A stretch of DNA of 64,000 nucleotides from Cunninghamella blakesleeana (GCA_017871115.1 JAFCIZ010000006.1:496001-560000), one strand, 5' to 3'. Positions 47,472-60,800 are shown, counted from the first letter of the stretch. Notes: a model not told the origin generated them from the letters alone. Numbers and translations: made by a program.

Positions 47472-48092
47472 ATTGATCTATTTTTTTTTTGTTATATGTT
47501 AAAATTGCTATATTAATAAGCAAAAAGCGAAAAAAAAAAAATAGGGAAGAGATGAATAAAAAGGAAAAATGATCAAAAAAAATTTTTACACTCCGTATTT
47601 TTTTTTTTTTTTTTTTGATTGATAAAGCTTAACCATTTTATCCTTAGATTTATGCCCTATTTTAGCCAAGTAAAATTAAAAATAGTAATAAAAAAACTTT
47701 TTTAGAAAATATAATAATAAATAATTCATTTATTATTATGTTTATATCCAATACTTGAGTTATTATTTGTTATTATAGGTATTTTTTAAAAATGATAAAA
47801 AATATAAAGATCAAACAGTTAAAAATGTATGCAAATATAAGAAAAAAAGAGATGATTTTTAATATAAAAACGAAAAAAGGGAAAAATAGAAACTGCGTAC
47901 GGAAATTGGAGATTTTTCCCGAATTTTTAAACCAATCAAGGGTCAAAAGAAGAGAATGGGCTAAGCGAAAAAAAAACTTTTTTAGTTTTGTTCTTATGAC
48001 GAAATGGAAAAAACTTTATTTTATATACATTAAAAAAAAAAAAAGAATACTAAGACTTGTAAAATAAAATAGAATAAAATAAAATATTATTA
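47472..48092. other. Intergenic region
   Basis: 621 bp. The YAE1 side is A-rich on the plus strand, the mirror of the T/C-rich leaders seen elsewhere. The plus frame at 47792-48067 is Lys/Ile/Arg-rich, has no family resemblance and is treated as noise. Confidence 0.45.
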
Positions 48093-48641
48093 TTAAACAA
48101 ATTGATACGTAGGAGTGGTATGTAAATTAATTTCAAGTTGTTTTCTACTAGATTCCCATTCTTGTTCTATTATGTCATCGATATCATCAAAGGTATTATT
48201 CAATATTTCACAAACGGATTGATAAAGTGTAGCATGTTGAGGAGGTAATGGAGGAGGAGAAGAAGGCAATAATGGATAAGCATGCTGTTCTTTTTGTAAA
48301 AAGTGAGGATGTGTAATAATAGATGGTTTAGAAGAAGGAGGTTGTGGTGGATGAGTTAATGAATCTCTAGGTGTAGGTGGTATTTTTTCATTTTCATCGT
48401 CTTCTTCGTCTTCATCATCATCATCTGATGTTAAGCCTTGATGATGTAATGATAAGTCTGTTGTTGAGGATTTAAATTTTGAAAAAAAACCAAACTTTTT
48501 ATTGTTGGATGATGTGGAAGAAGTAGTAGGAGATGGCGTTAAAGAATGACGTCGGTCTTCTTTTGGCGATGGTGATAACCATGAAAAGGATGATCTTGAT
48601 ATACGTTTATCGATTATTAATGATGTTGTTTTTATAGTCAT
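48093..48641 (-). CDS. Hypothetical Ser/Pro-rich protein
   Basis: Single exon, 182 residues, no recognised domain. The first 65 residues are Ser/Thr/Lys-rich with RRHSLTPSP (a possible phosphosite for a basophilic or proline-directed kinase) and FGFFSKFKSS. An acidic tract of Asp/Glu follows at 73-86, then a Pro-rich middle (PPTPRDSLTHPPQPPSSKPS, SPPPLPPQ). The last 40 residues (LYQSVCEILNNTFDDIDDIIEQEWESSRKQLEI) look like a real amphipathic helix. Coding-like base composition compared with its surroundings supports a gene; its role is unknown. Confidence 0.6.
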   Translation of the reverse strand: MTIKTTSLIIDKRISRSSFSWLSPSPKEDRRHSLTPSPTTSSTSSNNKKFGFFSKFKSSTTDLSLHHQGLTSDDDDEDEEDDENEKIPPTPRDSLTHPPQPPSSKPSIITHPHFLQKEQHAYPLLPSSPPPLPPQHATLYQSVCEILNNTFDDIDDIIEQEWESSRKQLEINLHTTPTYQFV

Positions 48642-48859
48642 CTTGTGTGTTTTATAGAAAAATAAAATAAAATATTAAAAATACAAAAAATAAAAATGAA
48701 AAGAAAGAAAAGAGAAAAAAAACAATTACAAATAAAAAAGTAGGTGAATGTATATTTATATACTAAAAAAAAAATCAATGCGTAGCGGAGCTTATAAAAT
48801 TGAAACCACTGATTTCTTTTTTTTTCAAAAAATAGAAATAAATCAAAAAGTAGATAAAA

Positions 48860-48891
<32 letters not shown>

Positions 48892-49957
48892 CTTATAAAT
48901 ATTATATAAATATAATTTATATACATATTTATAAATATATGTAATCATTTTAAATGAATAGTAAATCAATGTTCTACTAACTATTAATAATAATATTAAT
49001 ATTAATAAACATATAATTATAAACTATTACATATTATTGAAACAAATTAATAAAAAATATATAAAATCCATGTTTAAACAACTTTTTATTAGAGATAATT
49101 AATTTGCATGTTTTTAATAAAAAAGAAAAGAATCGTTCGTTTTTAAAACAGCGATTGTTTTTTTTTTTGATTTGTTTAAGGTACGTCAATATAAAAAAAA
49201 AAAAGGAATATGTGTATAATAATTGGTTAATAATATCTATCTCTTTGTTAGTTTACCAAGTAAGATTTATTTATTTATTTGGAAGGTTAAAGTTTGTAAA
49301 AAAAAACATACCATCTGCAAGAAAAAAAAAAAAAAAATCATCGTGCAACGAGAATTTCATCATGTGTTCTATTTTATATGGTAGTACACACTAATATCCG
49401 CTATTTTAATTTTTTTGAACAATTTTTTATTTTTTATATTTAATTATTTTTCGCTCTTGTTCTTTTCTTTTTCTTTTCTCTTTTTTTTTTTTTATTATTT
49501 TTCCTTATACTTTTCAAACTCACGGAATATATTCCCTCACCATTCCTTAACTTCATCTATTCATTTTTTTTTAATACTTTCATTTATTCATTAACCTCAT
49601 TCCTTTTTTTTTATAAATATAATAAAAAAAAAGTAGATTTTAACTTCATATTATTATATTATTATTAATTCATTACAACAATACCCTCTTCCTCCCTTAA
49701 AAACTAGTTTACAACTTTTTTGCACGCCATCTCTCTCTCTCTCTCTCATCTTATTTTTCCTACCCCTTTTATATTATTCAAGTTGGAAAAAAACATCTTT
49801 CATACTAGATACTTTTTTACTATATACACACACACGCTCACAAATCACCACACTCCTTGATTTATTTTATTATCTTTTTTATTATTTTTATTTGATTTCT
49901 TTCTTTCTCTCTCTCTCTCTTTATTATTATTTATTTACCCCGATTTATTTCTGAAGA
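48642..49957. promoter_or_regulatory. Divergent region with long T/C-rich leader before kinase gene
   Basis: 1.3 kb without a gene. It includes a TA run at 48862-48890. From about 49400 to 49940 the plus strand is nearly pyrimidine-only (TTTC, CTCTCTCT at 49732-49746, TTTCTCTCTC near 49900), a promoter and 5' leader type seen before several regulatory genes here. The plus frame at 49104-49394 is noise. Confidence 0.45.
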
Positions 49958-52100
49958 ATGCAAGTGATGAATCATACTAAACGTACTTCTAAAAGTTCTT
50001 CCTCTCCAAAGGTAAATATATATATATTTATAGGATGATTTCTCATTATTATTTTGAATTTTTGATTGATGGGAACTGAATATGAAATTATTTTTAATAT
50101 TTATTCCCTAGATGGCATTACTTCAAAAATCAAAATCAGAACCTAATTGTGCAACAACTACTTCCAATACATTTCGAGTCAGCTCTATTCACCCTAAACG
50201 TAAATCAACTGGTAATTTGAGACGTCAATCTACTTTATCTGATGGGAAATTATCAAGTTCTGCTTCCAAATTAAATAAGGTACTTGAAAGATCGATTCAT
50301 TTTTTTTTTTATTATTATTTCATTTCATTTTAATTTTATGATTGACATATATAGATATATAATTAATGATACGATTTTTTTTTTTGATTATATTATATTA
50401 TATTATATATATATAGGATGTTTGGCGTTCTCCAGGTTGTTATGAAATTCCAGATATACTTGGTAATGCTTATTTAAAACCTGAATCACCTGTACCTTTT
50501 CATTTACGTCCCGTCGATGCTACAAAACAAGTTTCCAAAGTAAATATATAATCATACTTGTTTCACTTTATAAAAATGAATCAATTATTAACTTCTTTTT
50601 ATTTTAGCGTCCTTGGTACCCACCTAGTCCTCATTATGAAATTCCTCAATTGCCACCATTAGCCCGTGCAGAAAATAAATTTGAAGCTAAAATGAGAAAA
50701 ATGTTACCCAAAGTTCATGTTAGAACCTCTGATCCTCGTCAACGTTATTCTGATTTTAAAGAAATTGGTACTGGGTAAAGTGTTTGATTCTTTTTTTCTT
50801 TTTTTATAGATAAATATAGAAAATAATCAAATATTAATTTTTTTTTTAAATCTCATTTTTAATTTCTAAATATAGAGTTAATGGTGCAGTAGTCAAGGCC
50901 ACTTATAAAAAACAACCCAATGTACAATTAGCTATCAAACGATGCAAGTTGGATCCTGATCGAGAATATCGACAAGCTATTTTAAGAGAATTACGCATTA
51001 TGGCTAGTGGACATCCTAATTTAATTAAATTAAAAGAAGTGACCATGTGTCGTGATGATGTATGGATGGCAATGGATTTAATGCGTTGTTCAGTCTTTGC
51101 TATATTATGTCAACGTGGTATTCCAGAAGGTTTTACCGTTTATGTCGCTTGTGAAACATTAAAAGCATTAACTTATTTACATTCAAAGGGTTTGTTACAT
51201 CGTGATGTAAAATGTGAAAACTTGTTACTTGGTTGGGATGGTCAAGTGAAATTAGGTAAAAAGAAATAGCTGTATAAGAAATGAAACGATAATAATTTAT
51301 TTATCCCCTATTTTTTTTTTTTATATATAAAAAAAATAGCTGATTTTGGATTGGCTGCTCGCTTAGACCGTCCTAATCGTGATCGTTTGGGCACTACTAA
51401 ATGGTAAAAAAAAAAAAAAAAAAAAAAATTAATATTCTCCTTTTTTTTTTAAATAATAATAATAATAATAATAATAACAATAATCTTTCTATATATATAT
51501 ATATATATATATACATACATACTTATTAACATAATGGTTCTTTTTTCTTTTTCTCCATATCTATTTATATTTTTATTAATAGGATGGCTCCTGAAGTAAT
51601 TCGTGAAGAATATTATGATGAAAAAATTGATATGTGGTCTCTTGGTATTACAATCATTGGTAAAACATTAAAATAATAATAAATGAGATTCAGCCCAAAT
51701 TTATACTCACGATCATTATTATTTATTTTTAAAAATAGAAATGATGGATAGAGTACCTCCTCATTATTTGATTAAAGATGAAGAAGAATTATTCGATATT
51801 ATTGCTACTGAACCTAGCCCAACCTTTACCTATAGTCATCCTTCTATGTATATGCGTGGTTTAGTAGCTTGGTTATTAGATGAAGAAGCTTCCACACGTC
51901 CTTCTGCTAAGGATGTTTTAATGGTAAGATAATAATGAAATAACATCATACTATTATTTTGATTGTTTACTCATTTTTCTCTTCTTTTTTCTGCATGATT
52001 TAAATAGGAAATTGATGTTCATGTGAAGAGTAACCTTCTTCCATGTGCAACCACTCATGAAATGGCTCGCTTCACTAACCATGTTCTTCCTCAATATTAA
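49958..52100 (+). CDS. STE-group (STE20/PAK-like) protein kinase, divergent
   Basis: Nine exons: 49958-50011, 50112-50279, 50417-50539, 50608-50774, 50876-51255, 51340-51403, 51583-51659, 51739-51923, 52008-52100, giving 436 residues. The N-terminal 160 residues are Ser/Lys/Pro-rich with no domain. The kinase domain starts at YSDFKEIGTGVNGAVVKATY, a Gly-loop in which one Gly is Asn. VAIK-type Lys is in LAIKRC, the catalytic loop is HRDVKCEN, the metal loop ADFGLA, and the activation end GTTKWMAPEVI. GTTKW replaces the usual GTPYW of PAK-like kinases, while WSLGITIIEMMDRVPPHY is typical of STE20 kinases. All catalytic residues are present, so activity is expected. No p21-binding CRIB motif is visible. 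A lineage-specific PAK derivative is likely. Confidence 0.88.
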
Positions 52101-52980
52101 GAAAAATTATGAATAATTTCTTTTTTTTTTTTTTCTTTCTTCATCTTTAGATTCAAAGTATATTTTATGCACTCTATTTTTTTTTATAATACCATTATCT
52201 CTTTTCTTCTATAATATTTCTTTTTTTTATCTTTATCTTTTTATTCTATTCATCGCACATATATAACCCATTCTTATTGTTTTATGTTATTTCTCTATTT
52301 TCTTTTTAATTTATTAAGCATTCTCTTTTTTTTAACTCATTTTTTTATTATTTTTATTCCTCCTTATTTATTTCATTTTTTACTCTCTCATAGAAATCTC
52401 TTTATATATATAATTTTTAATTTTATAGTGTTTAGTCTTTCTTTATTTATTTATTTATTTTAGATCTCCATTCTTATTTTATTTTATTTTTTTATGCCAA
52501 ATTAAATAAATAATGAATTTTTAATCATTTATAAATATAAAGTTTAAAAGAACAATGATAAAAGGATGATTTAAATTAAAAGATAAAATGACTACATATT
52601 GGGGTAAAGTAGATCACTCTTTTTAAGAAAAAAAGGGGGGAATGGGTAGAAAAGAAAGAGAGCTCAAGTTGAGACGAGATTACTTTTATTTTACTTTTTT
52701 AATATTGTTTTCAGGTTTTTTTTATAATCTCCTTCACTCTTTTCATTACTGTTTCATATATATATATATATATATATATAATAAATGATCATGTTTTTTT
52801 TTTTAAAAAAAAAAAAAATCAATGAATAGGAGTAAGAAGAATATGTGTCCATATAAATATTAGAGTGGTTTCTTTGACTATCAAAAGAAAAAGGTAGTAA
52901 TTCCAAAAATAGAAAGTAATTTTGTATCCAGGTTTTTTTTTTTTTTTTTTTTTCCTCGAAGGAATCGCCAATTCCTCGTA

Positions 52981-53011
<31 letters not shown>

Positions 53012-54165
53012 AAGTTTTATAGATAAATCAATATTAAAGATAAAAAATTCTTGGTAGAGTATCTAATACAAATGACAAACAAACAAATAAAAAAGATAGT
53101 CTTCTGTGTGTGTATATGTATATTTTATTAAAATAGGGGACCAATAAATAAAAAAAACAATTTTTATTATTATTTTTAAAAAAGGGACCCTTCTTTTTAA
53201 ACTCATGTTTTCATCAAAAAGAAAACAATAGCAATAACCGGATATATGGATAAGCACGTTTTTATTCATCACTCTGTGTTTGGACCCTTTGATTCATTTT
53301 TCTTGATATATAGTTTATTTGTTAGTGTTTTTATTTGTTTTTAAAAAGATTTATTTATTCAATGATTCTTTTTAAATAATATTTATTTATTTTATGTATT
53401 TGTTTTTATGTATGTTGTGAAACGAATGATTTCTCTTTATAATTGGACCTGCATGTAATAAAAATCCTTTTTAAAATTGAAAGAAAATAGAAACGAGCCA
53501 TGTCCTTATTTAGGAGTTTATATAATTATATATATATATACGTATACATACAAAGACCCTTTTATTATTATCTATTTAATAATAATAAGAACAAAATGAT
53601 GATGAATTCATATATATATATATAATAAATTCTTATTACAAGCGTTTTTTTTATATACATATATATATATAAAAAGGAGAGTATAATGTGGCAACAAGTC
53701 AAACACAGCAATTCACAATGATTATCAGGGGAAAAGGGAAAATTCAAACTTATAGGAGAATCGTTCTTATTGAAATAATGGTTTTATGTATGTATATACT
53801 TTGCCACATGTTATTATTTTTTTTACTAGCCACCAATATACTATTATAACGTACATATATATATATATATAATATTATTATTAGTATAATATATAATAAT
53901 ATATAGTATGATTTTGAACTCAACTATAAATCTCCAATCGCCACCCCTTTATCTTTCTCCCAAAAAAGCTTTTCTTCTCCATAAAATCCTGCGTATGGGA
54001 TATTTCTAAACTCCGCTTGAGTTTTTTCTTTTTTTAAAAAAAAGCTTTCTTTTTCGTTTTTAACTCTCTCTTTTTTTTTTTTTTTTTTTCTTTCTCTCTT
54101 CTTTCTATTTTTTTTTTTTTTTTTTTTACCCTCCTTTCTTTATTTTTTTTCTTTTTTATATTATA

Positions 54166-54207
<42 letters not shown>

Positions 54208-54319
54208 ATTCCCATTACACTCTTTTCTCATTCTTTCCTCTCCTTTCCTTTTAACTTTTTTTTTTTTAATATTCATTCATTAATCTTTATAATAATAATA
54301 ACAATACTAGTTTATAATA
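52101..54319. other. Intergenic region, 2.2 kb, no gene seen
   Basis: The largest gene-free stretch apart from the 26.4-30.3 kb area. It contains T-rich 3' flank of the kinase (to about 52500), several T/A homopolymer pairs, TA runs at 52757-52780 and 53855-53870, and a T/C-rich leader from 54010 to 54260 with a TA run (54170-54203) in front of the zinc finger gene. The repeat-like TCCTCGAAGGAATCGCCAAT (52953-52972) lies between T-runs. Minus frames at 53063 and 54034 are translations of these biased tracts. Confidence 0.5.
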
Positions 54320-56003
54320 ATGCCTTCTCTTACTTTAAGGTAAGGATAATACATTGCCTTGTAATATTTATTTATTTTATTTTTTAATAAATATTCTTAA
54401 AACACCCTTTTTTCTTTATTTTATTCTTTTTTATAAATATATAGTCTTCATTTACATCAACAAACACAAACTATACAAATACCACGTCAAAAAGTAATAT
54501 CCTATCAAGATCTTATTCGATATGTTAAATTTGTGTATAAAGTAAAGTATAATTAATATATAAATAAAATAAAGTAAAATGACTTTTTTTTTCTTTTTTT
54601 ATTTACCATTTTATCCTTTTTTTATTATTATAAATAGGATATTACAGTGAATGATTATGATATGTATATAAATGATCAGCATTTAATTTATAATAATGAC
54701 ACTTTATTTGATGCATTGACCACCATGAAATATACTCATATCGATATTTATCTTCGCTTTAAAAAAAGTAAGTTGTTTAAAGTTAAATGGATGGTAATAT
54801 ATAAAATACTTTATATATTAATTATTTTCATTTATTTTTATAATTTTATATATTTTATTTATAGATAATATTCCGGTAATCAAACCGACAGTCATTCGAT
54901 GGACAGATAATGTTGATAATTTACGACATGGACTTCATCATTCAGTCAGTAATGAACCAACTATTCAACATAAAAGATATCATCCTTCAGAAGAAGAAGA
55001 GCAAGAAGATCCAATGTGTACTCGTAAAGATTCTGGTATATCGTTAAGTAGTGGGGACAAAAAAGAAGAAATGGAAGCGTACGAAGATGAAGACGAACCA
55101 TATAGAAAAAAGCAAAGAGTCATGTCAGCAGATCAATCCATTATATCAAGACAGCTTCCTATTTTATCACCACCACCTCCAAAATATAATCATCCTCTTC
55201 CTCCTCATCATCCTATTCATCCCTTAGAAATGCGTCGTCCTTCTACTGCACCTTCCTCTCCTTCTTATTCTCGTTTATTAAATAGTCCCTCGCCTGTTAC
55301 TATTAAATTGCCTGCATTATCATCTATCACTTCTAGTCCCTCTTTATCTTCATCTACTTCTACTTCTACTACCACCTCTTCTTCTTCTGTGTCGTCATCT
55401 ATTTTAGATCATGACTCGTTGTTTCAATTAGCTCCACTTCAACCTTCTCCCTCTTCATCACCACATAAATCTTTTTATCATCATCATCATCATCATACTA
55501 TACCTGTCACAACAACAACTTCAGCATCACGTTCTTCTTCTATTTCATCACCATCTTTGAATACATATAATTATCTTCATTCTAATCCTAATAATAATGG
55601 TAATAATAATAAAAAATCACAACAACCAAAACAAACAGGTCAATTTTTATGTGAGCATATTTTAGATTCAACTACTGGACGTGTATGTGGACAAACGTTT
55701 CGAAGATCCTACGATTTATCACGCCATCAAACTATTCATTTAAAAAATCGCCCTTTTTGTATTTGTGATCAATGTGGAAAGAAGTTTACAAGAATGGATG
55801 CTCTAAGACGTCATGAAAGAGTGCAAGGTCATACTTCAAAACAACATGTTTTACATCGTCCTTCGCCTACTTCCAACCATGAATCTTCTTCATTTTCTCA
55901 ACGTAATAATAGTAATAATAATAATAACCACCACCACCACCATCATCATCATGTCATGTCTTTTATAAATAATAATCATACTATTCAACAAGCTAGAGTA
56001 TGA
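54320..56003 (+). CDS. C2H2 zinc finger protein, probable transcription factor
   Basis: Four exons: 54320-54339, 54445-54541, 54638-54767, 54865-56003, giving 461 residues. The first 80 residues form a compact, non-repetitive unit (QDLIRYVKFVYKDITVNDYD, DIYLRFKK) that could be a ubiquitin- or PB1-like fold but is not recognised. A Ser/Pro/Thr/His-rich region follows with a basic RKKQR. Two adjacent zinc fingers lie near residues 340-400. The first is unusual, with ten residues between its cysteines (CEHILDSTTGRVC) and HQTIH. The second is a normal CDQCGKKFTRMDALRRHERVQGH. The tail is Asn/His-rich. The spacing and finger pair suggest sequence-specific DNA binding in the nucleus. Exon 1 codes only six residues. 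Confidence 0.85.
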
Positions 56004-56674
56004 GCTTCTCTTTTATTATTATTATTATGATTTTTTGCCTATATATTACGTACCTTATTATATTTTATTTGTAAATGCATTTTTCATTTTTCCCTTTTAT
56101 ATATATATATATATATTTATTTACTTGTTTGATTTTCTTTTTTGATATCTTAATTTATTTTTATTTTATAATATACCGCATTTTTTTTTTATCATTTTAA
56201 TTCTATTTTAACTTTATAATTCTTTATATTTAAAAATTCCTTTTTTATAATTCTTTTAAAAAAACTTTTATATATATATATTTGCATATATATAATATAG
56301 TATTCATATTATTATTCTTATTCTTATTTAATCCTTTAATAAATCATCATTAAACATAATATTTCTATATTTAATATAAGAAAACATGATTAGGTTTCAA
56401 CTTTTTTTCTGTCCCCTTTTTTTATTCTTATTTTTTCACATTGAGCATACTTGAATACATAAATAATATATTAACATTACTATTTATGCTTAAAAATACC
56501 ATTTAATAAAACTCCTATCTTTAATATTGATTTTATATATACTTTTTTTTTAAAAAATTTTTTTATTGTTGTGGTAGTAGTAATGGTGGTTGTTAAGAAA
56601 AAGCAAAATGATTGTAACAATTATAATAATAATAAACAAACGATGTCCTAGCCAATTATTTATTTTTAAAATCC

Positions 56675-56710
<36 letters not shown>

Positions 56711-56713
56711 AAT
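56004..56713. other. Convergent intergenic spacer
   Basis: 710 bp of AT-rich sequence between the zinc finger gene and SmD1, which converge. TA runs are at 56102-56116 and 56682-56705. No gene is visible. Confidence 0.5.
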
Positions 56714-57409
56714 TTAACGTCTTCCACGTCCACGTCCTCTAGCACCTCTAACAACACGTCCTCTTCCACGACCACTTGATGATTCTATTTAAAAATAAAT
56801 AAATAAATAAATGAATATACGCATATATATATAAGAGGACCAATCCTTTTATCCACTTTTTTTTTTTTTTTTCAAATAATGTCCATTCATTTATCTTTCA
56901 TTTATAATTATTATTATTTACCATCTTTCTTCTTATTTCTAGCCTTTGGTGTATCATCAATCAATAATGTGTCTAAAGGTAAACTATCTGGTAAAATAAT
57001 GCAACGAACGTTATTACCACGAATACTGATTGTATCAAGACTAATAGGATCACGATTTTTGACAGTCATTTTTACGGTTTTCAAATGTGTATTCATACTC
57101 ATATCCACGCCTATTAAAAAATTAAATATAAGTCTTTCTTTAAAAAATAAAAAGTATATTTTTATACTTTTATATTATTATTGTTATTATTATTATTATT
57201 GTTACCAGTTATTGTTCCATGAACTACTGTTCCATTTTTTAATTCTACAGAAACAGTTTCGTTATTTAATTTCATCAAAAACCTAAGAAAAAAAAGAAAG
57301 AAAAAGAAATATATATTAAATAAATCACGTCATAATTATTATTATTGTTATCATAATAATAATAATAGTAATAATCTTTATGAATAAAAACTTACCGAAC
57401 TAATTTCAT
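56714..57409 (-). CDS. SMD1: Small nuclear ribonucleoprotein SmD1
   Basis: Four exons on the minus strand: 57409-57396, 57282-57206, 57110-56922, 56784-56714, giving 116 residues. SmD1 is part of the heptameric Sm ring on spliceosomal snRNAs. The Sm1 motif ([24 protein letters not shown]) and Sm2 motif ([20 protein letters not shown]) are complete. The C-terminus is an RG repeat ([19 protein letters not shown]), the usual target of symmetric arginine methylation. Exon 1 codes just four residues plus two bases. The gene is divergent from BUD6 with 273 bp between start codons. Confidence 0.96.
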
Positions 57410-57682
57410 TTTTTATAATATGTATATATTTAAGATAAAAATAATAATAACAATAAGTATAAAATAGATATACGTAGATCTATAATATAAAAAAAAAGTA
57501 TGCGAAAGAGGTATAAAAAATAATAACAAAAAAAACAACAAGAAAAAAAATTAATTTAAAACCCAGTACCAATAAATTTAAAACCTATTTTTATCATAAT
57601 TTTTTTTTTTTAAATCCCTTTCCACTCCCTTTTTTTCTCTCTCTTCTCTTCTCTTTTCTTTTTTTTCCTCTTTCTTTTTATT
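57410..57682. promoter_or_regulatory. Compact bidirectional promoter, SmD1/BUD6
   Basis: 273 bp between divergent starts. It contains an AAACCCA motif at 57559-57565 and a related AAAACCTA at 57579-57586. A T/C-rich leader (57600-57680) faces BUD6 and an A-rich leader faces SmD1. Confidence 0.5.
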
Positions 57683-57854
57683 ATGGATCCAGGTTCTCGT
57701 GAATATTCAGGATACTCTAATTCACCTATACCACGGCGTTCAGAACTAAAAAGATCTAATTCATCTAAAAGCATGGTAAATACTAATTATCCTATATATA
57801 ATATAATATGTTAAATAAAATATTATAAAACATTATATGATATAAAATATCTTA

Positions 57855-57888
<34 letters not shown>

Positions 57889-60800
57889 CTTATGTAATGA
57901 TATACATATTCATTAGTCTGCAGAAATTGAACAAGTTGTTACAAGGCTTTTAAGAACGACAAAATCTTTATTAGAAGCTTTAAATTTATGGTCTCAGTTA
58001 CGTACTTCAACAGTAGATATTTTTGAAATCCATCGTACCTTAGAAAGTCAATTTTATTTAGTATCTCAATCATTTGAAGAAGCCCATATTAATACAAAGT
58101 AAGCTGAGTACATTAAAAATAATATTATATATTTTATTTACTTGTTAATTTTATTTATTAATTTAATATATTTATTATCTTTTTTTTTTTTTATAGTGAT
58201 TTGGCATGGATTCCTCACAAGTTACGTCAGTCTATAGCTGACTGTATGGAACAACAACCTTCAACCACAGCTTTAGATAAATATTTACCAGGAATTAGAG
58301 ATGTGATTGTTCACTTATTACATGGATTAAAAGGAAAACAACAATTATTAAGAGAGCAACAGGAAATGACTATGCCTCAACCTATGATGCCAAGTTCGGT
58401 TTCTCCTAGAGAATCTTATACGAATAATAGACAACAACAATTACATCGTAATAGTAGTAGTAGTCATAGTAGTAGTAATGGTGGTCCTTCCCCTGATTAT
58501 GATTCATGGACTGGGGGAATGCCAAGACCTACATTATCTTCTGATGCTCGTAAATACTACTCATCCAACAATAACACACCTTCTTCGCCACCCCAACAAC
58601 ATCATTCTCAACCTACTTCTTACTATTCTCAGCAACAACCTAATGCTACTACCGCTACTAGTACTCTTTATCGTCATGGATCTCGTAATTCTACTTCTTC
58701 TACTCACTCTAATTCTTCATTAAATTCTTCTCCTTTACAACAGCCTCTCCCTTCAAGATCACTTTCTCGCACTTATTCAAACCAAACAAATAATAGTAAT
58801 TATACACCATCCCCTCCTCCACCTCCTCCTCCTCCACCACCACCACCAGTTGTAGCAGCTGCAACCCAACCTAAATATCTTACACAAAAAACAAATGATT
58901 TTGATGAAAGTGATCCTCATACTGCTAACGCTTTAGCAGCATTAAAAAGACAAGAAAATTTAGCTAGACGATCCTCTGTTAGAAGAACCTCCATGTATCG
59001 TGGCAATACAGGTGCTGATTATGTATCAAAACGCTATTTAACAGAAGCACCTCCTGTACCTAGTTTACCTAAAGATACAACAACATCATCATCTTTAGAT
59101 AATGATAATGTTGGTGATAAAAATGAATCTATCCAGCAGCATCATCAGCAACAACTACAACCTACCGATCATCGTGATCAAGATAAAAAGAAAAAAGAAG
59201 ATAACGATGATGAAGAAAAAGAGACTAACTTAATTCAAAAAGAAAATATATCATCATCCAATTTACCCAATAATAAAACGAAAAATAAGGATGGAACCAT
59301 TACTCTCTTTCTTCAAATGGGACAACAAACAAAAAAAGTGTCTTATTCTGGTGAAATTACTTCTCCTGCTTTAAGTATGCTTTTTATTGAACGGTTTGGT
59401 TATAATGCGGGTCAATTAGATTTTCCTCCTATTTATATCCGTGATCCTCAATTCCCTCATATATCTTATGAGTTACATGATTTAAATGAAGTTACTAATC
59501 ATTCTGTTTTATCTTTAAATGTTCAAGGTAATCTATATTCAAAATGAATAATACTAATAATACAAATGTTACTACTACTATTACTACTACTACTAATAAT
59601 AATAATAACATAATACTATATAAGAATGTTTTAATTAAATTGGATTTTTCTTTTTCTTTTTTTTTTTTTTTCCTTTTTTCTTTTTTTATACTATTAGATA
59701 CAAAAGAAGAAAAATCAAATGAATGGATCAATACAATTATGACTGAATGGAATGAAACAAGAAAAACAATGACTGAACAATTAGAACAACTTAAACAACA
59801 GCAGCAATCATCTATTCATACGGAAACTTTAGTTCAGGATATTGTACGTCAAGTTACTGCTTCCCTTCCAACTACCTTAATTTCTACATCAGCAACTACT
59901 AAAGAAGAAGAAAAAGATGATGATGATAAAGAAGAAAAAGAAAAGGAACAAACCGAAATAATAGATGAAAAGGAAAAACCTACGCCTGTAGATCATGAAT
60001 CTATTCAAACTATTCAGCAATTAAAAGATGATATTGAAAAGCTACAACGTCAAATATTGATTGTTCGTCAAGAAAAATCAGAATTACAAGAAGAACATGA
60101 AAAAGTTGTCACATCACTAAAAGAAAAGGATCAACTTATTCAAGAATTAAAGGAAAAGAAAGAAAAGGAAGACGAAGAAGGTGAGGATAGTGATAAACCA
60201 ACAAAACAAAGCGAACCATCAAAAGCAAGACAATACATTGAACAAGGCAAAGAGGAATTATTGCTTTCCTCTGATAAAATTACTACACGTTTGGAAGACT
60301 TACAGGATGTCATTGATCATCTGAAATTGGATGTCACACAACGAAAATGCCGTCCCTCTGAAGCCCAAATGGCACACTGTGGTGAAGAAAGAAAGGCATT
60401 AGCCGAAGAAATTGATGCATTCGGGAAATACATTGCCAAAGTGAAACCTATTTGGAAAAAGACATGGGAACAAGAATTGCAAACCATTGTAAAAGAACAG
60501 CAGACATTAAAAGAACAAGAAGGGTTATTATTAGATATGAATGATGATTTAGAAGCTTTACAAGAAGTTTATGAACAATTGGAAAAGATCTGTGCTTATC
60601 AAGCCAAAGCCAAACCTATGATTCGTGAATTCCGTGTCGTACCTGCTGAAGAAGGATTTGAAGGAATGTCTAGTGTTTTGAAACAAGTGGCTACAATTGA
60701 TGTGGACCATGAGCGTCGCGTCAAAGCTATGGAAATGGCTGATAAAATGAGACAAAGGGAAATTGCTAATAGGGTAGATGATTTCGAGAAGGAATTGTCG

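Noticed and set aside
47792..48067. Small Lys/Arg-rich plus-strand gene
   Set aside because: Composition equals that of random AT-rich DNA with A-runs, and it has no family resemblance.
54034..54276. Lys/Arg/Glu-rich minus-strand protein
   Set aside because: It is the complement of the T/C-rich leader of the zinc finger gene.
59529..59547. BUD6 ending at the stop after YSK, with a second gene starting at 59544
   Set aside because: A GT-AG intron 59528-59697 joins both frames and restores the known order AIP3 region then coiled coil of one BUD6 protein.
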